Below are positions 26,494-39,455 of a DNA stretch of 64,000 bases, in pieces. How positions within the stretch are numbered: position 1 is the stretch's first letter; the number at the start of each line of letters is the position of its first letter. The notes beneath the pieces are model-generated. The model searched no databases, was not told the DNA's origin, and saw only the letters and a list, made by a program, of their open reading frames with translations. This DNA is from Arenicola marina (Eukaryota; Annelida; Polychaeta; Arenicolidae), in assembly GCA_964019135.1 (NCBI GenBank), contig OZ025265.1:7632318-7696317 (forward strand). Reading direction: 5' to 3'. Position numbers and translations under genes: made by a program.

Positions 26494-27830
26494 AAACGAA
26501 TGTGTCGGTCTGAATTACACCCAAAGCGTATGGGTCGGTAGGGTTTCGGTCTCAATGACACCAAAACGTATATGAGCTAGTGTTTAGGTCTAAGTTACGC
26601 CCAAAGCTTATGTTGCGGTAGAGTTTCGGTCTGAAATACATCCAAAACAAATGTGTCGGTCTGTATTACACCCAAAGCGTATGTGTCCGATAGGGTTTCG
26701 GTCTGAATGACACCAAAACATATATGAGCTAGTGTTTAGGTCTAAATTACGCCCAAAACGTATGTTTCGTAGAGTTTCGGACTGAAATACATCCAAAACG
26801 AAGGTGTCGGTCTGAATTACACCCAAAGCGTATGTGTCGGTAGGGTTTCGGTCTGAATGACACCAAAACATATATGAGCTAGTGTTTAGGTCCAAATTAC
26901 GCCCAAAACGTATGTTTCGGTAGAGTTTCGGTCTGAAATACATCCAAAACAAATGTGTCGGTCTGAATTACACTAAAAAAGCGTATGTGTCGGTAGGGTT
27001 TCGGTCTGAATGACACCCAAACGTATGTTAGCTAGTGTTTAGGTCTAAATTACGCCCAAGACGTATGTTTCGGTAGAGTTTCGGTCTGAAATACATCCAA
27101 AACGCGTATGTGTCGGTAGGGTTTCGGTCTGAAGTACATCCAAAACGAATGTGTCGGTCGGAATTACACCCAGAGCGTATGGGACGGTAGGGTTTCGGTC
27201 TGAATGACACCAAAACATATATGAGCTAGTGTTTAGGTCTAAATTACGCCCAAAACGTATGTTTCGTAGAGTTTCGGACTGAAATACATCCAAAACGAAT
27301 GTGTCGGTCTGAATTACACCCAAAGCGTATGTGTCGGTAGGGTTTCGGTCTGAATGACACCAAAACGTTTAGGAGCTAGTATTTAGGTCTAAATGACGCC
27401 CAAAACGTATGTGTCGGTTGAGTTTCGGTCTGAAGTACATCCAAAACGAATGTGTCGGTCCTAATTACACCCAAAGCGTATGGGTCGGTAGGGTTTCGAT
27501 CTGAATGACACCCAAACGCATGTTAGTTAGTGTTTAGGTCTAAATTACGCCCAAAACGTATGTTTCGGTAGAGTTTCGGTCTGAAATACATCCAAAACGA
27601 ATGTGTCGGTCTGAATTACACCCAAAGCGTTTGTGTCGGTAGGGTTTCGGTCTGAATGACACCCAAACGTATGTTAGCTAGTGTTTAGGTCTAAATTACG
27701 CCCAAAACGTATGTTTCGGTAGAGTTTCGGTCTGAAATACATCCAACACGAATGTGTCGGTCTGAATTACACCCAAAGCGTATGTGTCGGTAGGGTTTCG
27801 GTCTGAATGACACCCAAACGTATGTTAGTT
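26494..27830. repeat. Isolated block of zone-I-type monomers
   Basis: The monomer type changes abruptly at about 26.5 kb to zone I forms (CTCAATGACACC, AAAGCTTATG, AAAACATATATGAG, the B-less hybrid monomer, GGTCCTAATTAC) and back to the TTAGTTAGTTTTTAGG type near 27.83 kb. The block matches 16.03-17.37 kb at a constant offset of 10462. It is the left end of the second copy of a large duplicated unit rather than a separate insertion. Confidence 0.82.
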
Positions 27831-29049
27831 AGTTTTTAGGTCTAAATTACGCCGAAAACGTATGTTTCGGTAGAGTTTCGGTCTGAAATACATCGAAAAC
27901 GAATGTGTCGGTCTGAATTTCACCCAAAGCGTATGTGTCGGTAGGGTTTCGGTCTGAATGACACCCAAACGTATGTTAGCTAGTGTTTAGGTCTAAATTA
28001 CGCCCAAAACGTATGTTTCGGTAGAGTTTCGGTCTGAAATACATCCAAAACGAATGTGTCGGTCGGAATTACACCCAAAGCGTATGGGTCGGTAGGGTTT
28101 CGATCTGAATGACACCCAAACGTATGTTAGTTAGTTTTTAGGTCTAAATTACGCCGAAAACGTATGTTTCGGTTGAGTTTTGGTCTGAAGTACATCCAAA
28201 ACGAATGTGTCGGTCGGAATTACACATAGAGCGTATGGGACGGTAGGGTTTCGATCTGAATGACACCCAAACGTATGTTAGTTAGTGTTTAGGTCTAAAT
28301 TACGCCGAAAACGTATGTTTCGGTAGAGTTTCGGTCTGAAATACATCCAAAACGAATGTGTCGGTCTGAATTACACCCAAATCGTATGAGACGGTAGGGT
28401 TTCGATCTGAATGACACCCAAACGTATGTTAGTCAGTGTTTAGGTCTAAATTACGCCCAAAACGTATGTTTCGGTAGGGTTTCGGTCTGAAATACATCCA
28501 AAACGAATGTGTCCGTCTGAATTACACCCAAAGCGTATGTGTCGGTAGGGTTTCGGTCTGAATGACACCAAAACGTATGTTAGTTAGTTTTTAGGTCTAA
28601 ATTACGCCGAAAACGTATGTTTCGGTAGAGTTTCGGTCTGAAATATATCCAAAACGAATGTGTCGGTCTGAATTACACCCAAAGCGTATGTGTCGGTAGG
28701 GTTTTGGTCTGAATGACACCCAAACGTATGTTAGCTAGTGTTTAGGTCTAAATTACGCCGAAAACGTATGTTTCGGTAGAGTTTCGGTCTGAAATACATC
28801 CAAAACGAATGTGTCGGTCTGAATTACAACCAACGCGTATGTGTCGGTAGGGTTTTGGTCTGAATGACTCCAAAACTTCTATGAGCTAGTGTTTAGGTTT
28901 AAATTACGCCCAAAACGTATGTTTCGGTTGAGTTTCGGTCTGAAATACATCCAAAACGAATGTGTCGGTCTGAATTACACCCAAAGCGCATGTGTCGGTA
29001 GGGTTTCGGTCTGAATGACACCAAAACGTATGTGAGCTAGTGTTTAGGT
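27540..29049. repeat. 1510-bp tandem block, copy 1 (10 monomers)
   Basis: This matches the next ten monomers at exactly 1510 bases, for example GCGTTTGTGTCGG near 27630 and 29140, and CATCCAACACG near 27741 and 29251. 1510 is exactly 10 x 151. A few private changes are visible, such as CACATAGAGCG near 28223 against CACCCAGAGCG. Copy 1 of the super-unit (around 17.1-18.6 kb) has only one version. Confidence 0.85.
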
Positions 29050-30559
29050 CTAAATTACGCCCAAAACGTATGTTTCGGTAGAGTTTCGGTCTGAAATACA
29101 TCCAAAACGAATGTGTCGGTCTGAATTACACCCAAAGCGTTTGTGTCGGTAGGGTTTCGGTCTGAATGACACCCAAACGTATGTTAGCTAGTGTTTAGGT
29201 CTAAATTACGCCCAAAACGTATGTTTCGGTAGAGTTTCGGTCTGAAATACATCCAACACGAATGTGTCGGTCTGAATTACACCCAAAGCGTATGTGTCGG
29301 TAGGGTTTCGGTCTGAATGACACCCAAACGTATGTTAGTTAGTTTTTAGGTCTAAATTACGCCGAAAACGTATGTTTCGGTAGAGTTTCGGTCTGAAATA
29401 CATCCAAAACGAATGTGTCGGTCTGAATTTCACCCAAAGCGTATGTGTCGGTAGGGTTTCGGTCTGAATGACACCCAAACGTATGTTAGCTAGTGTTTAG
29501 GTCTAAATTACGCCCAAAACGTATGTTTCGGTAGAGTTTCGGTCTGAAATACATCCAAAACGAATGTGTCGGTCGGAATTACACCCAAAGCGTATGGGTC
29601 GGTAGGGTTTCGATCTGAATGACACCCAAACGTATGTTAGTTAGTTTTTAGGTCTAAATTACGCCGAAAACGTATGTTTCGGTTGAGTTTTGGTCTGAAG
29701 TACATCCAAAACGAATGTGTCGGTCGGAATTACACCCAGAGCGTATGGGACGGTAGGGTTTCGATCTGAATGACACCCAAACGTATGTTAGTTAGTGTTT
29801 AGGTCTAAATTACGCCGAAAACGTATGTTTCGGTAGAGTTTCGGTCTGAAATACATCCAAAACGAATGTGTCGGTCTGAATTACACCCAAATCGTATGGG
29901 ACGGTAGGGTGTCGATCTGAATGACACCCAAACGTATGTTAGTTAGTGTTTAGGTCTAAATTACGCCCAAAACGTATGTTTCGGTAGGGTTTCGGTCTGA
30001 AATACATCCAAAACGAATGTGTCCGTCTGAATTACACCCAAAGCGTATGTGTCGGTAGGGTTTCGGTCTGAATGACACCAAAACGTATGTTAGTTAGTTT
30101 TTTGGTCTAAATTACGCCGAAAACGTATGTTTCGGTAGAGTTTCGGTCTGAAATATATCCAAAACGAATGTGTCGGTCTGAATTACACCCAAAGCGTATG
30201 TGTCGGTAGGGTTTTGGTCTGAATGACACCCAAACGTATGTTAGCTAGTGTTTAGGTCTAAATTACGCCGAAAACGTATGTTTCGGTAGAGTTTCGGTCT
30301 GAAATACATCCAAAACGAATGTGTCGGTCTGAATTACAACCAACGCGTATTTGTCGGTAGGGTTTTGGTCTGAATGACACCAAAACTTCTATGAGCTAGT
30401 GTTTAGGTCTAAATTACGCCCAAAACGTATGTTTCGGTTGAGTTTCGGTCTGAAATACATCCAAAACGAATGTGTCGGTCGGAATTACACCCAAAGCGCA
30501 AGTGTCGGTAGGGTTTCGGTCTGAATGACACCAAAACGTATGTGAGCTAGTGTTTAGGT
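29050..30559. repeat. 1510-bp tandem block, copy 2
   Basis: This is the direct repeat of the preceding ten monomers. The join falls somewhere in 29037-29140, in normal A-B sequence, so it is invisible at monomer level and exchange took place in register. Downstream the sequence resumes the order seen after 18.59 kb, at offset 11972. Confidence 0.83.
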
Positions 30560-33500
30560 CTAAATTACGCCCAAAACGTATGTTTCGGTAGAGTTTCGGT
30601 CTGAAATACATCCAAAACGAATGTGTCGGTCTGAATTACACCCAACGCGTATGTGTCGGTAGGGTTTTGGTCTGAATGACACCAAAACTTATATGAGCTA
30701 GTGTTTAGGTCTAAATTACGCCCAAAACGTATGTTTCGGTTGAGTTTCGGTCTGAAATACATCCAAAACGAATGTGTCGGTCGGAATTACACCCAAAGCC
30801 TATGGGTCGGTTGGGTTTCGATCTGAATGACACCCAAACGTATGTTAGTTAGTGTTTAGGTCTAAATTACGCCGAATACGTATGTTTCGGTAGAGTTTCG
30901 GTCTGAAATGCATCCAAAACGAATGTGTCGGTCTGAATTACACCCAAAGCGTATGGGTCGGTAAGGTTTTGGTCTGAATGACACCCAAACGTATGTTAGC
31001 TAGTGTTTAGGTCTAAATTACGCCCAAAACGTATGTTTCGGTTGAGTTTCGGTCTGAAATACATCCAAAACGAATGTGTCGGTCGGAATTACACCCAAAG
31101 CGTATGGGTCGGTAGGGTTTCGATCTGAATGACACCCAAACGTATGTTAGTTAGTGTTTAGGTCTAAATTACGCCGAAAACGTATGTTTCGGTAGAGTTT
31201 CGGTCTGAAATACATCGAAAACGAATGTGTCGGTCTGAATTACACCCAAAGCGTATGTGTCGGTAGGGTTTCGGTCTGAATGACACCCAAACGTATGTTA
31301 GCTAGTGTTTAGGTCTAAATTACGCCCAAAACGTATGTTTCGGTAGAGTTTCGGTCTGAAATACATCGAAAACGAATGTGTCGGTCTGAATTACACCCAA
31401 AGCGTATGTGTCGGTAGGGTTTCGGTCTAAATGACACCCAAACGTATGTTAGCTAGTGTTTAGGTCTAAATTACGCCCAAAACGTATGTTTCGGTAGAGT
31501 TTAGGGCTAAAATACATCCAAAACGAATGTGTCGGTCTGAATTACACCCAAAGCGTACGTGTCGGTAGGGTTTCGGTCTGAATGACACCAAAACGTATAT
31601 GAGCTAGTGTTTATGGCTAAATTACGCCCAAAACGTATGTTTCGGTAGAGTTTCGGTCTGAAATATATCCAAAACGAATGTGTCGGTCTGAATTACACCC
31701 AACGCGTATGTGTCGGTAGGGTTTTGGTCTGAATGACACCAAAACTTACATGAGTTAGTGTTTAGGTCTAAATTACGCCCAAAGCGCAAGTCTCGGTAGA
31801 GTTTTGGTCTGAAACACATCCAAAACGAATGTGTCGGTCTGAATTACACCCAAAGCGTATGGGTCGGTAGGTTTTCGATCTGAATGACACCCAAACGTAT
31901 GTTAGTTAGTTTTTAGGTCTAAATTACGCCGAAAACGTATGTTTCGGTAGAGTTTCGGTCTGAAATACATCGAAAACGAATGTGTCGGTCTGAATTACAC
32001 CCAAAGCGTATGTGTCGGTAGGGTTTCGGTCTGAATGACACCCAAACGTATGTTAGCTAGTGTTTAGGTCTAAATTACGCCCAAAACGTATGTTTCGGTA
32101 GAGTTTCGGTCTGAAATACATCGAAAACGAATGTGTCGGTCTGAATTACACCCAAAGCGTATGTGTCGGTAGGGTTTCGGTCTAAATGACACCCAAACGT
32201 ATGTTAGCTAGTGTTTAGGTCTAAATTACGCCCAAAACGTATGTTTCGGTAGAGTTTTGGTCTGAAATACATCCAACACGAATGTGTCGGTCTGAATTAC
32301 ACCCAAAGCGTATGTGTCGGTAGGGTTTCGGTCTGAATGACACCCAAACGTATGTTAGTTAGTTTTTAGGTCTAAATTACGCCGAAAACGTATGTTTCGG
32401 TAGACGTTCGGTCTGAAATACATCGAAAACGAATGTGTCGGTCTGAATTTCACCCAAAGCGTATGTGTCGGTAGGGTTTCGGTCTGAATGACACCCAAAC
32501 GTATGTTAGCTAGTGTTTAGGTCTAAATTACGCCCAAAACGTATGTTTCGGTAGAGTTTCGGTCTGAAATACATCCAAAACGAATGTGTCGGTCGGAATT
32601 ACACCCAAAGCGTATGGGTCGGTAGGGTTTCGATCTGAATGACACCCAAACGTATGTTAGTTAGTGTTTAGGTCTAAATTACGCCGAAAATGTATGTTTC
32701 GGTAGAGTTTCGGTCTGAAATACATCCAAAACGAATGTGTCGGTCTGAATTACACCCAAATCCTTTGGGTCGGTAGGGTTTCGATCTGAATGACACCCTA
32801 ACGTATGTTAGTTAGTTTTTAGGTCTAAATTACGCCGAAAACGTATGTTTCGGTTGAGTTTCGGTCTGAAGTACATCCAAAACGAATGTGTCGGTCGGAA
32901 TTACACCCAGAGCGTATGGGACGGTAGGGTTTCGATCTGAATGACACCCAAACGTATGTTAGTTAGTGTTTAGGTCTAAATTACGCCGAAAACGTATGTT
33001 TCGGTAGAGTTTCGGTCTGAAATACATCCAAAACGAATGTGTCGGTCTGAATTAAACCCAAATCGTATGGGACGGTAGGGTTTCGATCTGAATGACACCC
33101 AAACGTATGTTAGTTAGTGTTTAGGTCTAAATTACGCCCAAAACGTATGTTTCGGTAGGGTTTCGGTCTGAAATACATCCAAAACGAATGTGTCCGTCTG
33201 AATTACACCCAAAGCGTATGTGTCGGTAGGGTTTCGGTCTGAATGACACCAAAACGTATGTTAGTTAGTTTTTAGGTCTAAATTACGCCGAAAACGTATG
33301 TTTCGATAGAGTTTCGGTCTGAAATATATCCAAAACGAATGTGTCGGTCTGAATTACACCCAAAGCGTATGTGTCGGTAGGGTTTCGGTCTGAATGACAC
33401 CCAAACGTATGTTAGCTAGTGTTTAGGTCTAAATTACGCCGAAAACGTATGTTTCGGTAGAGTTTCGGTCTGAAATACATCCAAAACGAATGTGTCGGTC

Positions 33501-34609
33501 TGAATTACAACCAACGCGTATGTGTCGGTAGGGTTTTGGTCTGAATGACACCAAAACTTCTATGAGCTAGTGTTTAGGTCTAAATTACGCCCAAAACGTA
33601 TGTTTCGGTTGAGTTTCGGTCTGAAATACATCCAAAACGAATGTGTCGGTCTGAATTACACCCAAAGCGCAAGTGTCGGTAGGGTTTCGGTCTGAATGAC
33701 ACCAAAACGTATGTGAGCTAGTGTTTAGGTCTAAATTACGCCCAAAACGTATGTTTCGGTAGAGTTTCGGTCTGAAATACATCCAAAACGAATGTGTCGG
33801 TCTGAATTACACCCAACGCGTATGTGTCGGTAGGGTTTTGGTCTGAATGACACCAAAACTTATATGAGCTAGTGTTTAGGTCTAAATTACGCCCAAAACG
33901 TATGTTTCGGTTGAGTTTCGGTCTGAAATACATCCAAAACGAATGTGTCGGTCGGAATTACACCCAAAGCCTATGGGTCGGTTGGGTTTCGATCTGAATG
34001 ACACCCAAACGTATGTTAGTTAGTGTTTAGGTCTAAATTACGCCGAATACGTATGTTTCGGTAGAGTTTCGGTCTGAAATGCATCCATAACGAATGTGTC
34101 GGTCTGAATTACACCCAAAGCGTATGGGTCGGTAAGGTTTTGGTCTGAATGACACCCAAACGTATGTTGGCTAGTGTTTAGGTCTAAATTACGCCCAAAA
34201 CGTATGTTTCGGTTGAGTTTCGGTCTGAAATACATCCAAAACGAATGTGTCGGTCTGAATTACACCCAAAGCGTATGGGTCGGTAGGGTTTCGATCTGAA
34301 TGACACCCAAACGTATGTTAGTTAGTGTTTAGGTCTAAATTACGCCGAAAACGTATGTTTCGGTAGAGTTTCGGTCTGAAATACATCGAAAACGAATGTG
34401 TCGGTCTGAATTACACCCAAAGCGTATGTGTCGGTAGGGTTTCGGTCTGAATGACACCCAAACGTATGTTAGCTAGTGTTTAGGTCTAAATTACGCCCAA
34501 AACGTATGTTTCGGTAGAGTTTCGGTCTGAAATACATCGAAAACGAATGTGTCGGTCTGAATTACACCCAAAGCGTATGTGTCGGTAGGGTTTCGGTCTA
34601 AATGACACC

Positions 34610-35968
34610 CAAACGTATGTTAGCTAGTGTTTAGGTCTAAATTACGCCCAAAACGTATGTTTCGGTAGAGTTTAGGGCTGAAATACATCCAAAACGAATG
34701 TGTCGGTCTGAATTACACCCAAAGCGTACGTGTCGGTAGGGTTTCGGTCTGAATGACACCAAAACGTATATGAGCTAGTGTTTATGGCTAAATTACGCCC
34801 AAAACGTATGTTTCGGTAGAGTTTCGGTCTGAAATATATCCAAAACGAATGTGTCGGTCTGAATTACACCCAACGCGTATGTGTCGGTAGGGTTTTGGTC
34901 TGAATGACACCAAAACTTATATGAGTTAGTGTTTAGGTCTAAATTACGCCCAAAGCGCAAGTCTCGGTAGGGTTTTGGTCTGAAACACATCCAAAACGAA
35001 TGTGTCGGTCTGAATTACACCCAAAGCGTATGGGTCGGTAGGTTTTCGATCTGAATGACACCCAAACGTATGTTAGTTAGTTTTTAGGTCTAAATTACGC
35101 CGAAAACGTATGTTTCGGTAGAGTTTTGGTCTGAAATACATCGAAAACGAATGTGTCGGTCTGAATTACACCCAAAGCGTATGTGTCGGTAGGGTTTCGG
35201 TCTGAATGACACCCAAACGTATGTTAGCTAGTGTTTAGGTCTAAATTACGCCCAAAACGTATGTTTCGGTAGAGTTTCGGTCTGAAATACATCGAAAACG
35301 AATGTGTCGGTCTGAATTACACCCAAAGCGTATGTGTCGGTAGGGTTTCGGTCCGAATGACACCCAAACGTATGTTAGCTAGTGTTTAGGTCTAAATTAC
35401 GCCCAAAACGTATGTTTCGGTAGAGTTTAGGGCTGAAATACATCCAAAACGAATGTGTCGGTCTGAATTACACCCAAAGCGTACGTGTCGGTAGGGTTTC
35501 GGTCTGAATGACACCCAAAGCTATGCTAGTTAGTGTTTAGGTCTAATTTACGCCGCAAACGTATGTTTCGGTAGAGTTTTGGTCTGAAATACATCGAAAA
35601 CGAATGTGTCGGTCTGAATTACACCCAAAGCGTATGTGTCGGTAGGGTTTCGGTCTGAATGACACCAAAACGTATATGAGCTAGTGTTTAGGTCTAAATT
35701 ACGCCCAAAACGTATGTTTCGGTAGAGTTTTGGTCTGAAATACATCCAAAACGTATGTGTCGGTCTGAATTACACCCAAAGCGTATGTGTCGGTAGGGTT
35801 TTGGTCTGAATGACACCAAAACTTATATGAGCTAGTGTTTAGGTCTAAATTACGCCCAAAACGTATGTTTCGGTACAGTTTCGGTCTGAAATACATCGAA
35901 AACGAATGTGTCGGTCTGAATTACACCCAAAGCGTATGGGCCGGTAGGGTTTCGATCTGAATGACACC
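34610..35968. repeat. 1359-bp block, copy 1 (9 monomers)
   Basis: Landmarks here, such as AAGCGCAAGTCTCGG near 34954 and the GTTTAGGGCTG A subunit near 34671, recur 1359 bases later. 1359 is exactly 9 x 151. The join to the partial second copy lies near 35.96-35.99 kb. Confidence 0.78.
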
Positions 35969-36780
35969 CAAACGTATGTTAGCTAGTGTTTAGGTCTAAA
36001 TTACGCCCAAAACGTATGTTTCGGTAGAGTTTAGGGCTAAAAAACATCCAAAACGAATGTGTCGGTCTGAATTACACCCAAAGCGTACGTGTCGGTAGGG
36101 TTTCGGTCTGAATGACACCAAAACGTATATGAGCTAGTGTTTATGGCTAAATTACGCCCAAAACGTATGTTTCGGTAGAGTTTCGGTCTGAAATATATCC
36201 AAAACGAATGTGTCGGTCTGAATTACACCCAACGCGTATGTGTCGGTAGGGTTTTGGTCTGAATGACACCAAAACTTATATGAGTTAGTGTTTAGGTCTA
36301 AATTACGCCCAAAGCGCAAGTCTCGGTAGGGTTTTGGTCTGAAACACATCCAAAACGAATGTGTCGGTCTGAATTACACCCAAAGCGTATGGGTCGGTAG
36401 GTTTTCGATCTGAATGACACCCAAACGTATGTTAGTTAGTTTTTAGGTCTAAATTACGCCGAAAACGTATGTTTCGGTAGAGTTTCGGTCTGAAATACAT
36501 CGAAAACGAATGTGTCGGTCTGAATTACACCCAAAGCGTATGTGTCGGTAGGGTTTCGGTCTGAATGACACCCAAACGTATGTTAGCTAGTGTTTAGGTC
36601 TAAATTACGCCCAAAACGTATGTTTCGGTAGAGTTTCGGTCTGAAATACATCGAAAACGAATGTGTCGGTCTGAATTACACCCAAAGCGTATGTGTCGGT
36701 AGGGTTTCGGTCCGAATGACACCCAAACGTATGTTAGCTAGTGTTTAGGTCTAAATTACGCCCAAAACGTATGTTTCGGT
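35969..36780. repeat. 1359-bp block, partial copy 2
   Basis: It repeats about the first 0.8 kb of the preceding block, then the sequence jumps back to the order seen after 24.96 kb in the first super-unit (offset 11822). Net length relative to the first super-unit changes by only one monomer, so the event looks like replacement of one run of monomers by another rather than simple insertion. Confidence 0.7.
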
Positions 36781-37429
36781 AGAGTTTCGGTCTGAAATAC
36801 ATCCAAAACGAATGTGTCGGTCTGAATTACACCCAAAGCGTATGGGTCGGTAGGGTTTCGATCTGAATGACACCCAAACGTATGTTAGTTAGTTTTTAGG
36901 TCTAAATTACGCCGAAAACGTATGTTTCGGTAGAGTTTCGGTCTGAAGTACATCGAAAACGCATGTGTCGGTCTGAATTACACCCAACGCGTATGTGTCG
37001 GTAGGGTTTTGGTCTGAATGACACCAAAACTTATATGAGCTAGTGTTTAGGTCTAAATTACGCCCAAAACGTATGTTTCGGTTGAATTTCGGTCTGAAAT
37101 ACATCCAAAACGAATGTGTCGGTCTGAATTACACCCAAAGCGTATGTGTCGGTAGGGTTTTGGTCTGAATGACACCAAAACTTATATGAGCTAGTGTTTA
37201 GGTCTAAATTACGCACAAAACGTATGTTTCGGTTGAGTTTCGGTCTGAAATACACCCAAAACGAATGTGTCGGTCGGAATTACACCCAAAGCGTATGGGT
37301 CGGTAGGGTTTCGATCTGAATGACACCCAAACGTATGTTAGTTAGTGTTTAGGTCTAAATTACGCCGAAAATGTATGTTTCGGTAGATTTTCGGACTGAA
37401 ATACATCCAAAACGAATGTGTCGGTCTGA

Positions 37430-38788
37430 ATTACACCCAAAGCGTATGGGTCGGTAGGGTTTCGATCTGAATGACACCCAAACGTATGTTAGTTAGTGTT
37501 TAGGTCTAAATTACGCCGCAAACGTATGTTTCGGTTGAGATTCGGTCTGAAATACATCGCAAACGAATGTGTCGGTCTGAATTACACCCAAAGCGTATGT
37601 GTCGGTAGGGTTACGGTCTGAATGACACCAAAACTGACATGAGCTAGTGTTTAGGTCTAAATTACGCCCAAAACGTCTGTTTCGGTAGAGTTTCGGTCTG
37701 AAATACATCCAAAACGAATGTGTCGGTCTGAATTACACCCAACGCGCATGTGTCGGTAGGGTTTCGGTCTAAATGACACCCAAACGTATGTTAGCTAGTG
37801 TTTAGGTCTAAATTACGCCCAAAACGTATGTTTCGGTAGAGTTTAGGGCTGAAATACATCCAAAACGAATGTGTCGGTCTGAATTACACCCAAAGCGTAC
37901 GTGTCGGTAGGGTTTCGGTCTGAATGACACCAAAACGTATATGAGCTAGTGTTTATGGCTAAATTACGCCCAAAACGTATGTTTCGGTAGAGTTTCGGTC
38001 TGAAATATATCCAAAACGAATGTGTCGGTCTGAATTACACCCAACGCGTATGTGTCGGTAGGGTTTTGGTCTGAATGACACCAAAACTTATATGAGTTAG
38101 TGTTTAGGTCTAAATTACGCCCAAAACGTATGTTTCGGTTGAGTTTCGGTCTGAAATACATCCAAAACGAATGTGTCGGTCGGAATTACACCCAAAGCGT
38201 ATGGGTCGGCAGGGTTTCGATCTGAATGACACCCAAAGCTATGTTAGTTAGTGTTTAGGTCTAATTTACGCCGAAAACGTATGTTTCGGTAGAGTTTTGG
38301 TCTGAAATACATCGAAAACGAATGTGTCGGTCTGAATTACACTCAAAGCGTATGTGTCGGTAGGGTTTCGGTCTGAATGACACCAAAACGTATATGAGCT
38401 AGTGTTTAGGTCTAAATTACGTACAAAACGTATGTTTCGGTAGAGTTTCGGTCTGAAATACATCCAAAACGAATGTGTCGGTCTGAATTACACCCAACGC
38501 GTATGTGTCGGTAGGGTTTTGGTCTGAATGACACCAAAACTTATATGAGCTAGTGTTTAGGTCTAAATTACGCCCAAAACGTATGTTTCGGTTGAGTTTC
38601 GGTCTGAAATACATCCAAAACGAATGTGTCCTTCTGAATTACACCCAAAGCGTATGTGTCGGTAGGGTTTTGGTCTGAATGACACCAAAACTTATATGAG
38701 CTAGTGTTTAGGTCTAAATTACGCCCAAAACGTATGTTTCGGTACAGTTTCGGTCTGAAATACATCCAAAACGAATGTGTCGGTCTGA
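37430..38788. repeat. Second 1359-bp block, copy 1
   Basis: A monomer with CGCCGCAAACG, GGTTGAGATTCGG and CATCGCAAACG at about 37511-37570 recurs at 38870, along with GGTTACGGTCTG and AAAACTGACATGAG. The offset is 1359, again nine whole monomers. This block is unrelated in content to the 34.6-kb block, although the length is the same. Confidence 0.78.
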
Positions 38789-39455
38789 ATTACACCCAAA
38801 GCGTATGGGTCGGTAGGGTTTCGATCTGAATGACACCCAAACGTATGTTAGTTAGTGTTTAGGTCTAAATTACGCCGCAAACGTATGTTTCGGTTGAGAT
38901 TCGGTCTGAAATACATCGCAAACGAATGTGTCGGTCTGAATTACACCCAAAGCGTATGTGTCGGTAGGGTTACGGTCTGAATGACACCAAAACTGACATG
39001 AGCTAGTGTTTAGGTCTAAATTACGCCCAAAACGTCTGTTTCGGTAGAGTTTCGGTCTGAAATACATCCAAAACGAATTTGTCGGTCTGAATTACACCCA
39101 ACGCGCATGTGTCGGTAGGGTTTCGGTCTAAATGACACCCAAACGTATGTTAGGTAGTGTTTAGGTCTAAATTACGCCCAAAACGTATGTTTCGGTAGAG
39201 TTTAGGGCTGAAATACATCCAAAACGAATGTGTCGGTCTGAATTACACCCAAAGCGTACGTGTCGGTAGGGTTTCGGTCTGAATGACACCAAAACGTATA
39301 TGAGCTAGTGTTTATGGCTAAATTACGCCCAAAACGTATGTTTCGGTAGAGTTTCGGTCTGAAATATATCCAAAACGAATGTGTCGGTCTGAATTACACC
39401 CAACGCGTATGTGTCGGTAGGGTTTTGGTCTGAATGACACCAAAACTTATATGAG
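38789..39455. repeat. Second 1359-bp block, partial copy 2
   Basis: It repeats the first ~0.67 kb of the preceding block and then joins, at a TTATATGAGCTAG form where the parent has TTATATGAGTTAG, to the GGTACAG monomer series that ends the super-unit. The join is in monomer register. Confidence 0.72.

Noticed and set aside
26494-27830. Transposon or foreign insertion at the zone I-type block
   Set aside because: The block is ordinary satellite matching 16.03-17.37 kb, has no terminal repeats or target-site duplication, and is explained by a tandem super-unit.
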